The translations under genes were made by a program, and so were the position numbers. Below the pieces are notes generated by a model that was not told where the DNA came from, did no database searches, and saw only the letters and a list, made by a program, of their open reading frames with translations. A stretch of DNA of 7,712 nucleotides from Candidatus Omnitrophota bacterium. GTDB lineage: Bacteria; Omnitrophota; Omnitrophia; Omnitrophales; JACQLI01. Every line of letters starts with the position of its first letter. Within the stretch, counting starts at the first letter, position 1. The DNA lies in contig JACQLI010000040.1 in assembly GCA_016204125.1 (NCBI GenBank), positions 1 through 7,712 of the forward strand, given 5' to 3'. Positions 1 through 6,204 of the stretch are shown one piece after another.

Positions 1-1179
1 ACCAAGGAAGAGAAGAAAGGAGAGAATAAAGAGATTGATAAAATTAAAGAAGATCTTCAAGAGCGGATCAATCTCCTTAAGCGCGAACGCCTGCAAAAAC
101 TTTCCTCAATGTTAATCGGAAAAAAACTGGCCGAAGATCTTCTCGATGACGTTCTCGGGGAAGTTCTCCTCAAAGCAGGTCATCCGGTTGAACGCAAAGA
201 CCTTAAGAAGCTTGAGCAGTGTGATTGGGAGACTGTTCGTATCGAAGATGAGCCCGAGCTCGAAGAAAGCGTACGCAAAATTGCTCGAGTGTGGGGAGAT
301 GAAATTGACGAGTTGATAGAAGAGAGAGCCCGAAGAATCGATCGGATTAAAAAGGGCGATGAGCTTCCTCCCGGCGTGCTCAAGAAAGTTATTGTTTACG
401 TCTGCTCTAAAAGAAAACTTTCCGTGGGTGACAAGATGGCGGGTCGCCACGGGAATAAAGGCGTGATCGCAAAAGTCCTTCCCGAAGAAGATATGCCATT
501 TCTTCCTGATGGAACACCCGTTGAAATTGTGCTCAATCCGCTCGGCGTGCCCTCTCGAATGAATGTGGGTCAAATTTTGGAGACCCATCTCGGTTGGGCT
601 ACCAAAGCGCTCGGCATTTGGGTTGAAACGCCTGTTTTTAGTGGAATCACAGAAGGAGAAATCAAGGAACTCCTTCGCAAAGCCAAACTCCCAGAGGACG
701 GGAAGACCGACCTCTATGACGGACGAACAGGAGAAAAGTTCGATGAGCGGGTAACGGTAGGTTGCATCTATATGATGAAACTTGCCCACCTTGCCGATGA
801 CAAAATTCATGCCCGTTCGATCGGTCCTTACTCCCTTGTTACTCAGCAGCCCCTAGGTGGTAAAGCTCAGTTCGGTGGTCAACGCTTCGGAGAAATGGAA
901 GTTTGGGCCCTCGAAGCTTACGGAGCCGCCTTCATCCTTCAGGAGCTTCTCACGGTGAAGAGTGATGACGTCATCGGCCGCACCAAAGTTTACGAAGCTA
1001 TCGTGAAAGGAGAACCCGCACTTCATGCAGGGACTCCCGAATCCTTTAACGTTCTAGTCAAAGAACTCCAAGCCCTTTGTCTTGACATCACACCAGAAAG
1101 AGCTCGAACCTTGAAAGAAGTCGAGCTAAAGCTTAAGGGCGAAGGAAAAGAAAAGGCAAAGGAGAAACTCAAGGTATGA
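1..1179 (+). CDS. rpoB: RNA polymerase beta subunit, C-terminal part (5' truncated by window edge)
   Basis: The frame is open from the first base, so the gene begins outside the window; 392 codons and a TGA stop are visible. Beta forms one half of the polymerase active-site cleft in the cytoplasm. Window residues 1-40 are a charged, probably helical stretch. The hallmark beta motifs follow: GDKMAGRHGNKG (143-154), which carries conserved active-centre lysines; NPLGVPSRMNVGQILETHLG (179-198); and QQPLGGKAQFGGQRFGEMEVW (282-302), part of the switch/clamp region. The family C-terminal block (AGTPESFNVL, from 343) is present. The usual end near LDI is followed by a 29-residue Lys/Glu-rich tail (364-392) that E. 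coli beta lacks. The rifampicin-binding region is not in the window. Its last codons are nearly repeated upstream of rpoC. Identity is certain. Confidence 0.98.
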   Translation, partial: TKEEKKGENKEIDKIKEDLQERINLLKRERLQKLSSMLIGKKLAEDLLDDVLGEVLLKAGHPVERKDLKKLEQCDWETVRIEDEPELEESVRKIARVWGDEIDELIEERARRIDRIKKGDELPPGVLKKVIVYVCSKRKLSVGDKMAGRHGNKGVIAKVLPEEDMPFLPDGTPVEIVLNPLGVPSRMNVGQILETHLGWATKALGIWVETPVFSGITEGEIKELLRKAKLPEDGKTDLYDGRTGEKFDERVTVGCIYMMKLAHLADDKIHARSIGPYSLVTQQPLGGKAQFGGQRFGEMEVWALEAYGAAFILQELLTVKSDDVIGRTKVYEAIVKGEPALHAGTPESFNVLVKELQALCLDITPERARTLKEVELKLKGEGKEKAKEKLKV

Positions 1180-1180
1180 T
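1151..1180 (+). repeat. Direct repeat copy 1 (end of rpoB, with SD-like site and ATGA)
   Basis: These thirty bases match 1275-1304 at 27 positions; the core 1156-1180 matches 1280-1304 at 23 of 25. This copy encodes the last codons of rpoB. It contains AAGGAG (1159-1164), followed 11 nt later by an ATG (1176-1178) that overlaps the rpoB stop TGA (1177-1179). The spacing and context are the same as at the real rpoC start in copy 2. Mismatches are at 1155/1279, 1167/1291 and 1170/1294. Confidence 0.85.
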
Positions 1181-1295
1181 TTCTCCGAGACAACTTCAAT
1201 CTTATTGCCGCGGACCGTTGACAGCAGAAGACTTCAGCTGTCATCCCTTTGCCTTAAGTGTAACCTTGGTCAATAAAACGCAAAGGAGAAGCTAA
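1176..1295 (+). CDS. Possible 39-codon small ORF bridging rpoB and rpoC
   Basis: An ATG overlapping the rpoB stop (ATGA) opens a 39-codon frame ending in TAA at 1293-1295, four bases before the rpoC ATG. It has the same AAGGAG with an 11-nt gap as rpoC. The predicted peptide begins MISPRQLQSY and ends VNKTQRRS, with two cysteines (11 and 22). It has no signal peptide, membrane segment or family I recognise. If translated, it would most plausibly act as a coupling frame that carries ribosomes from rpoB to rpoC and keeps the spacer covered, rather than as a functional protein. The frame is short and could be chance; the start context may exist only because it is a copy of the rpoC start region. 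Confidence 0.25.
   Translation: MISPRQLQSYCRGPLTAEDFSCHPFALSVTLVNKTQRRS
1219..1243. repeat. Imperfect 25-nt palindrome in the rpoB-rpoC spacer
   Basis: TGACAGC (1219-1225) is the exact reverse complement of GCTGTCA (1237-1243). Inside, GAAG (1227-1230) mirrors CTTC (1232-1235) around a central A, with an A-A mismatch at 1226/1236. As RNA it could fold with a 7-bp stem, an A-A mismatch and two more pairs closing a 5-nt loop. The downstream bases TCCCTTTGCC are not a U tract, so it does not look like an intrinsic terminator. An RNase III-type processing hairpin or a mobile-element remnant is possible; the sequence shows only the symmetry. Confidence 0.55.
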
Positions 1296-1304
1296 AGGTA
1301 TGAT
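1275..1304 (+). repeat. Direct repeat copy 2 (rpoC ribosome-binding site and start)
   Basis: This is the partner of 1151-1180, offset by 124 nt. It supplies the rpoC Shine-Dalgarno and start codon. Read in the old rpoB register, its last seven sense codons plus stop would give AKEKLKV, the same as the real rpoB end, because the two core mismatches are synonymous (AAA/AAG Lys, CTC/CTA Leu). The A at 1294, where copy 1 has C, also creates the TAA that ends the 39-codon ORF. Confidence 0.85.
1283..1288 (+). promoter_or_regulatory. Ribosome-binding site of rpoC
   Basis: AAGGAG lies 11 nt before the rpoC ATG (1300). The gap is rather long; a second, weaker AAAGG (1294-1298) sits directly before the start. 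The start is fixed by family comparison, since beta' begins within a few residues of the FDAVSIRIASPE block found here at residues 9-20. Confidence 0.6.
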
Positions 1305-4300
1305 CGTCTACGACATCAATACATTTGACGCCGTCTCGATTCGAATCGCCTCACCAGAGATTATCCGTAAATGGTCACACGGAGAAGTGAGAAAGCCAGA
1401 GACCATTAATTACAGGACTCTCAAGCCTGAAAAAGATGGACTCTTTTGTGAAAGGATCTTTGGGCCGACTCGTGACTGGGAGTGTTCCTGTGGAAAGTAC
1501 AAGCGGATCAAGCATAAGGGAATCGTCTGCGACCGTTGCGGTGTTGAAGTGACCCAATCCAAGGTGAGACGCGAGAGGATGGGGCATATTGAACTCATAA
1601 CGCCTGTTTCTCACATCTGGTTTTTTAAGACGATGCCTTCCCGAATCGGTAACCTCCTTGACCTCAGTGTCCGAGCCCTCGAAAAAATCCTCTACTACGA
1701 AGAATACGTTGTCATTGATGCCAAAGAAACACCCCTTAAGAAAAAACAGCTTCTTACAGAAGAGGAGTATCAAAGAGCCCAAGAACAGTACGGAGGCACG
1801 GGATTTATTGCGAAGATGGGAGCCGAGGCTGTTCGAGATCTTCTGAAGGAACTCGAAATCGACAAACTCGTCCAGAAATATCACCGTTTGGTTCGCGCTT
1901 CAAAGTCCAAACAAGCGCGTGCCCGTTCCATTAAAGTCTTGAAGGTTGTCGATTCCTTCAAGAAATCAGCCAATCACCCCGAGTGGATGATTCTTGATTG
2001 CATTCCAGTTATTCCGCCCGATCTCAGACCTCTCGTTGCATTGGATGGCGGCCGTTTTGCGACAAGTGATCTCAACGACCTCTATCGCCGTGTTATTAAC
2101 CGAAACAATCGTCTCAAAAAACTCATTGAGCTAAAGGCTCCCGATGTCATCATTCGGAACGAAAAGCGAATGCTTCAAGAGGCCGTAGACGCTCTCTTTG
2201 ACAATGGTCGTCATGGCCGTCCTGTGCTCGGAGCAGGTAATCGACCCCTCAAGTCCCTTAGCGATATGCTTCGTGGAAAACAGGGCCGATTCAGGCAAAA
2301 TCTTTTGGGTAAGCGCGTCGACTACTCAGGCCGTTCAGTTATCGTGGTTGGACCCGAACTGAAGCTTCACGAGTGTGGTCTTCCGAAGAAGATGGCCCTC
2401 GAACTCTTCGAACCTTTCATTATTCGGAAATTAAAAGAAAGGGGTCATGTCCACACGATCAAATCTGCGAAGAAAATGGTCGAAAGGGCAAAGCCTGAAG
2501 TGTGGGATATTCTTGAAGAGGTCATCAGTGATCACCCAGTACTTCTGAACCGAGCGCCAACCCTTCACAGGCTTGGTATTCAGGCCTTCAACCCCGTTCT
2601 TATCGAAGGAAAGGCGATCCGTATCCATCCGCTTGTTTGCACAGCTTTCAATGCAGACTTTGACGGCGACCAAATGGCGGTTCACGTCCCGTTATCCATG
2701 GAAGCCCAGATGGAGGCAAGGCTCGCGATGCTTTCCTCCAATAACGTCTTCTCACCAGCAAACGGAAGTCCAGTTGCGACACCTTCCCAAGATATCGTAT
2801 TGGGTATTTCCTACCTGACGAAAGTCCGCGAAGGCGTGAAAGGCGAGGGGAGTTTCTTCGCCGATGCGGATGAGGCAATTCTGGCTTATCAAGACGGTGA
2901 AATTCATAAACATGCAAGGTGCAAACTCCGTCTTCCTTCAGGTGAAATCGTTGAAACAACAATGGGTCGAATCCTTTTTAACACTGTTCTTCCGACAGGA
3001 TTCCGTTTTGTGAACGACCTTGTTACGAAGGGGAAACTCTCGGATGTCATCTCAAATTGTTACAGACAATTCGGCCACTCACTTGTTGTTGAGCTCTTGG
3101 ATCGTCTCAAGGCGCTTGGATTCGAAGAAGCCACTCGTGCAGGAATTTCCATTGGGATCGACGACATACAAATCCCTTCAACGAAGCCACAGCTTCTTGA
3201 AGAAGCACGTCGAGATGTGGCCGCGATTGAGAATCAATACAAAAACGGTCTCATCACCGACGGTGAAAGATACAACAAGGTTATCGATGTCTGGACGCAT
3301 ATCACAGATCGTGTCAGCGATCGGATGTTTGAAGAGCTCGAATCCTTTAACCCGATCTTCATGATGGCTGATTCAGGCGCGCGTGGTTCCAAGCAGCAGA
3401 TCCGTCAGCTTGCGGGTATGCGCGGTCTTATGGCGAAACCTTCTGGAGAAATCATCGAGACTCCGATCACCGCGAATTTCAGGGAAGGCCTTACGGTGTT
3501 GGAATACTTTATTTCCACACACGGTGCCCGCAAAGGTTTGGCGGACACCGCGCTTAAGACTGCTGATTCAGGATATCTGACAAGGCGTCTCGCTGACGTT
3601 GCCCAAGGCGTTATCATTACCGAGGAAGATTGCAAAACTCTTAACGGCATCTTCATTGAGTCTGTTTACGAAGGTGAAGATGTCATCGTTGGCCTAAGAG
3701 ACCGCGTCCTTGGACGCATCGCTTTAGATAACATAGCAGATGTTGTCACGGACCAGCTCATTATCAAAGCAGGACAAGAAATTACAGAGGCTATTGCAGA
3801 AAGGCTTGAAGAAGTTGGAATCGAGAAAATTCGTATCCGATCTGTTTTAACCTGTGAAACAAGTCGAGGTGTCTGCGCAAAGTGTTATGGACGTGATCTT
3901 GCAACAGGAAGAGTAGTTGAACTTGGCAGCACTGTCGGAATCATTGCCGCCCAGTCAATTGGAGAGCCAGGAACTCAGCTTACGATGCGTACTTTCCACA
4001 TCGGTGGAGCCGCATCCCGTGTAATTGAACAGTCCTACTTTAAGGCGAGAAATGAGGGAACTGTCCAATATCACAGCTTGAAGACAGTAACCACAAAATC
4101 AGGAGAAATCATCGTCCTTAACCGTAATGGCCAGCTTTCCATTCACGATGGGAGCGGTCGCGAACTCGAACGCTACACCCTCCCTTCAGGTGCCATCATG
4201 GGCTACAAAGATGGGTCCAAGGTTAAGAAGGATGAAATCTTCGTAAAGTGGGACCCCTACACCGTACCCATTTTGACTGAAATTTCGGGAAAGGTTCGGT

Positions 4301-5340
4301 ACGAAGATATCAAGGTTGGCGTGACGATGAATGAGGAGATGGATGCCACTACAGGACTCATCGAGCGTGTGATCATTGAACACAAAGAAGACCTTCACCC
4401 TCAGATTTTGATTACGGGGGAAAATGAAGAAATCCTCGCCTTTTACCCCATTTCCGTAGGTGCCCACATCGTTGTGAAAGAAGGTCAACAGGTAACAAGC
4501 GGAACACTTCTCGCTAAAACGCCCCGTAAGATCGCCAAGACAAGGGATATCACAGGCGGACTTCCGCGAGTGGCTGAAATTTTTGAGGCTCGAAAACCCA
4601 AGAATCCAGCGATCATTTCTGAAATTGATGGGATCGTGGAGATTGGTGAAGGCGTGAAGGGCCAGCGCAAAATTATTGTAAAAAGTCCGACAGGAATGGC
4701 CAAAGAATACCTCATCCCGCACGGGAAACACCTTAACGTTTACAAAGGAGACAAGGTAACCGCGGGCCAACAGCTTGTTGACGGTCCTGTGGTACCGCAG
4801 GATATCTTGAGGGTTAGCGGAGAGCGCAAGCTTCAGGAATATCTGCTCAACGAGGTCCAGGAAGTTTATCGGCTTCAGGGAGTGAAAATCAATGATAAAC
4901 ATGTGGAAGTGATCGTCAGGCAGATGCTCCGCAAGGTCCGCATCGAGGATCCAGGCGACTCCGAATTCCTCGTAGGCTCTCATATCGACCGTTCCCGATT
5001 TCAAGAGGAGAATGACAAGCTTGGGAAGAAAGAAAAACAACCTGCTCGTGCAGTTCCGATTCTTCTCGGAATCACCAAGGCCTCCCTCTCGACTGAGAGT
5101 TTTATTTCGGCTGCAAGCTTCCAAGAGACAACCAGAGTTCTGACCGAAGCTGCCGCTGCAGGAAAGCGTGATCCGCTCCTCAGCCTCAAAGAAAATGTGA
5201 TCATGGGGCATTTGATTCCCGCCGGTACGGGATTTAGGGTGCATCAGGACATTGAAGTGACGAAGCAGGTGCCCGATTTTCTCCTTCCCGAATCTCTGAA
5301 GAGCGAGGAGAAGAAAAAGACCGAGGAGGCAAAATCCTAA
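1300..5340 (+). CDS. rpoC: RNA polymerase beta' subunit (complete, 1346 aa)
   Basis: Beta' is the largest catalytic subunit of cytoplasmic RNA polymerase. The N-terminal zinc ribbon is intact (Cys62, 64, 77, 80). The sigma-binding coiled coil includes NNRLKKLIELKAPDVIIRNE (269-288), and GKRVDYSGRSVIVVGPE starts at 337. The catalytic loop NADFDGDQM has the Mg-binding Asp453, 455 and 457. The bridge helix includes ADTALKTADSGYLTRRLADV (748-767). The second zinc site is Cys778, 852, 859 and 862. The trigger helix GTQLTMRTFHIGG has Met896, Arg897 and His900. About 170 residues (roughly 908-1080) separate it from the second trigger-loop half (ITGGLPRV, from 1084), an SI3-like insertion. The C-terminal block ILLGITKASLSTESFISAAS is present, then a short Lys/Glu tail. 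No key residue is missing. It is a little shorter than E. coli beta' (1407). The stop shares one base with the rpsL start. Identity is certain; assigning the insertion to SI3 is by position. Confidence 0.99.
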   Translation: MIVYDINTFDAVSIRIASPEIIRKWSHGEVRKPETINYRTLKPEKDGLFCERIFGPTRDWECSCGKYKRIKHKGIVCDRCGVEVTQSKVRRERMGHIELITPVSHIWFFKTMPSRIGNLLDLSVRALEKILYYEEYVVIDAKETPLKKKQLLTEEEYQRAQEQYGGTGFIAKMGAEAVRDLLKELEIDKLVQKYHRLVRASKSKQARARSIKVLKVVDSFKKSANHPEWMILDCIPVIPPDLRPLVALDGGRFATSDLNDLYRRVINRNNRLKKLIELKAPDVIIRNEKRMLQEAVDALFDNGRHGRPVLGAGNRPLKSLSDMLRGKQGRFRQNLLGKRVDYSGRSVIVVGPELKLHECGLPKKMALELFEPFIIRKLKERGHVHTIKSAKKMVERAKPEVWDILEEVISDHPVLLNRAPTLHRLGIQAFNPVLIEGKAIRIHPLVCTAFNADFDGDQMAVHVPLSMEAQMEARLAMLSSNNVFSPANGSPVATPSQDIVLGISYLTKVREGVKGEGSFFADADEAILAYQDGEIHKHARCKLRLPSGEIVETTMGRILFNTVLPTGFRFVNDLVTKGKLSDVISNCYRQFGHSLVVELLDRLKALGFEEATRAGISIGIDDIQIPSTKPQLLEEARRDVAAIENQYKNGLITDGERYNKVIDVWTHITDRVSDRMFEELESFNPIFMMADSGARGSKQQIRQLAGMRGLMAKPSGEIIETPITANFREGLTVLEYFISTHGARKGLADTALKTADSGYLTRRLADVAQGVIITEEDCKTLNGIFIESVYEGEDVIVGLRDRVLGRIALDNIADVVTDQLIIKAGQEITEAIAERLEEVGIEKIRIRSVLTCETSRGVCAKCYGRDLATGRVVELGSTVGIIAAQSIGEPGTQLTMRTFHIGGAASRVIEQSYFKARNEGTVQYHSLKTVTTKSGEIIVLNRNGQLSIHDGSGRELERYTLPSGAIMGYKDGSKVKKDEIFVKWDPYTVPILTEISGKVRYEDIKVGVTMNEEMDATTGLIERVIIEHKEDLHPQILITGENEEILAFYPISVGAHIVVKEGQQVTSGTLLAKTPRKIAKTRDITGGLPRVAEIFEARKPKNPAIISEIDGIVEIGEGVKGQRKIIVKSPTGMAKEYLIPHGKHLNVYKGDKVTAGQQLVDGPVVPQDILRVSGERKLQEYLLNEVQEVYRLQGVKINDKHVEVIVRQMLRKVRIEDPGDSEFLVGSHIDRSRFQEENDKLGKKEKQPARAVPILLGITKASLSTESFISAASFQETTRVLTEAAAAGKRDPLLSLKENVIMGHLIPAGTGFRVHQDIEVTKQVPDFLLPESLKSEEKKKTEEAKS
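5323..5329 (+). promoter_or_regulatory. Ribosome-binding site of rpsL inside the rpoC 3' end
   Basis: GAGGAGG is a strong Shine-Dalgarno sequence lying within the last rpoC codons, 10 nt before the rpsL ATG. With the TAATG stop-start overlap, this suggests that ribosomes finishing rpoC can reinitiate on rpsL. Confidence 0.75.
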
Positions 5341-5714
5341 TGTCTCCTACTATCAATCAGTTGATTCGAGCAGGCAGGAGAAAGTTTAAGAAGAAGACGA
5401 AATCTCCTGCTTTTCACGGAGCACCCTTTCGAAGAGGTGTATGTTTGATCGTTCGCACTCAAACGCCCAAAAAACCAAACTCAGCGCTTCGTAAAATCGC
5501 GAGGGTGAGGCTCAGTAACGGAGAGGAAGTAACGGCCTATATTCCTGGAGTGGGACACAATCTCCAGGAACACTCGATTGTTCTCGTCAGGGGCGGACGG
5601 GTCAAGGATTTGCCAGGCGTTCGTTACCACATCGTGCGGGGAAAGCTTGATACGACTGGAGTGAACGATCGCAAAAAGTCCCGCTCCAAATATGGATCAA
5701 AAACACCGAAATAG
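5340..5714 (+). CDS. rpsL: 30S ribosomal protein S12
   Basis: S12 lines the decoding centre of the 30S subunit and helps monitor codon-anticodon pairing. The 124-residue length equals E. coli S12. Conserved blocks are TPKKPNSALRKIARVRLSNG (42-61), GHNLQEHSIVLVRGGRVKDL (72-91) and PGVRYHIVRG (92-101), with the basic tail RSKYGSKTPK. Lys44 and Lys89, aligning with the E. coli streptomycin-resistance positions Lys43 and Lys88 (counting Met), are both wild type, so target-based resistance is not indicated. Asp90 aligns with the residue that RimO methylthiolates in E. coli; whether that happens here is unknown. The start codon overlaps the rpoC stop by one base and has a strong SD. Family membership is certain. 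Confidence 0.99.
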   Translation: MSPTINQLIRAGRRKFKKKTKSPAFHGAPFRRGVCLIVRTQTPKKPNSALRKIARVRLSNGEEVTAYIPGVGHNLQEHSIVLVRGGRVKDLPGVRYHIVRGKLDTTGVNDRKKSRSKYGSKTPK

Positions 5715-5722
5715 GATAAGCC

Positions 5723-6190
5723 ATGAGACGACGTAGAGCGAGCAAACGAACCGTATCGCCTGATGCCAAATATGGGAGTAATCTTGTACAGAAGATGATC
5801 AATATCGTGATGGAACGGGGAAAAAAATCTTTGGCGGAACGAATTGTTTACAACGCTTTCGGGATTGCTGCTGAAAAATTAGGCAAAGATTCGCTCGAGG
5901 TCTTCAAACAAGCAATAGATAACGTCAGGCCGCTTCTCGAAACAAAATCAAGAAGAGTGGGAGGCGCGACTTATCAGGTTCCAGTGAGTGTTCGTATGGA
6001 TCGGGGTCAGAGCCTTGCAATTCGGTGGATCAAGCGTGCAGCAAGGTCCAAAAAGGGAGCGCCGATGGAGCAAAAGTTGGCTGGCGAACTCATCGATGCT
6101 TACAATAAGGCGGGTTCTGCTATGAAGAAACGAGAAGACACGCATAAGATGGCTGAGTCGAACCGTGCGTTCGCTCATTACCGATGGTGA
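5723..6190 (+). CDS. rpsG: 30S ribosomal protein S7
   Basis: S7 is the primary binder that nucleates the 30S head on the 3' domain of 16S rRNA and lies by the E-site/mRNA exit. The 155-residue length matches the usual bacterial size of about 156. Family signatures are the basic start MRRRRASKR, PDAKYGS (13-19), the beta-hairpin region TKSRRVGGATYQVPVSVR (74-91), KKREDTHKMAE (135-145) and the terminal FAHYRW (150-155). The start lies 8 nt after the rpsL stop, with AGGA (5713-5716) overlapping that stop as the ribosome-binding site. In E. coli S7 represses str-operon translation by binding a roughly 100-nt rpsL-rpsG spacer; no such spacer exists here. Nothing is broken or missing. Confidence 0.99.
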   Translation: MRRRRASKRTVSPDAKYGSNLVQKMINIVMERGKKSLAERIVYNAFGIAAEKLGKDSLEVFKQAIDNVRPLLETKSRRVGGATYQVPVSVRMDRGQSLAIRWIKRAARSKKGAPMEQKLAGELIDAYNKAGSAMKKREDTHKMAESNRAFAHYRW

Positions 6191-6195
6191 AATTC

Positions 6196-6200
6196 GAGGA
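6196..6200 (+). promoter_or_regulatory. Ribosome-binding site of fusA, deciding the start
   Basis: GAGGA lies just before the ATG at 6205 (5 nt from the last G of GAGG). Two earlier in-frame starts, ATG 6184 and GTG 6187, overlap the rpsG stop but have no upstream SD, so 6205 is preferred. Confidence 0.6.
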
Positions 6201-6204
6201 AGTT

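Noticed and set aside
112..810. Open antisense frame of 232 codons on the - strand within rpoB
   Set aside because: It has the same in-register geometry with the coding strand and covers the most conserved beta motifs; it is a codon-usage shadow. The antisense frame at 1375-1884 is the same kind of shadow.
1218..1223. TTGACA, a perfect -35 box, in the rpoB-rpoC spacer
   Set aside because: At 16-18 nt downstream there is only sequence like TCATCC, with no acceptable -10, and the bases are part of the palindrome. An rpoC promoter here is not supported.
1219..1250. Palindrome considered as an intrinsic terminator between rpoB and rpoC
   Set aside because: The stem is followed by TCCCTTTGCC rather than a T run, and termination before rpoC would be surprising in this operon.
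4186..5244. Open antisense frame of 352 codons on the - strand within rpoC
   Set aside because: Its codons are exactly in register with rpoC codons, so it stays open merely because rpoC uses few TTA, CTA and TCA codons there. It has no recognisable domain and no SD, and it lies over strongly conserved beta' sequence.
5466..5610. Possible streptomycin-resistant S12
   Set aside because: The residues aligned with E. coli Lys43 and Lys88 are both lysine, so the classical target mutations are absent.
5821..5827. Run of seven A in rpsG, and another at 6220-6226 near the fusA start, as possible programmed slippage sites
   Set aside because: Both genes read through in one frame with conserved sequence on each side (RGKKS in S7; QKKI before the EF-G G domain). 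No alternative frame gives a meaningful product.
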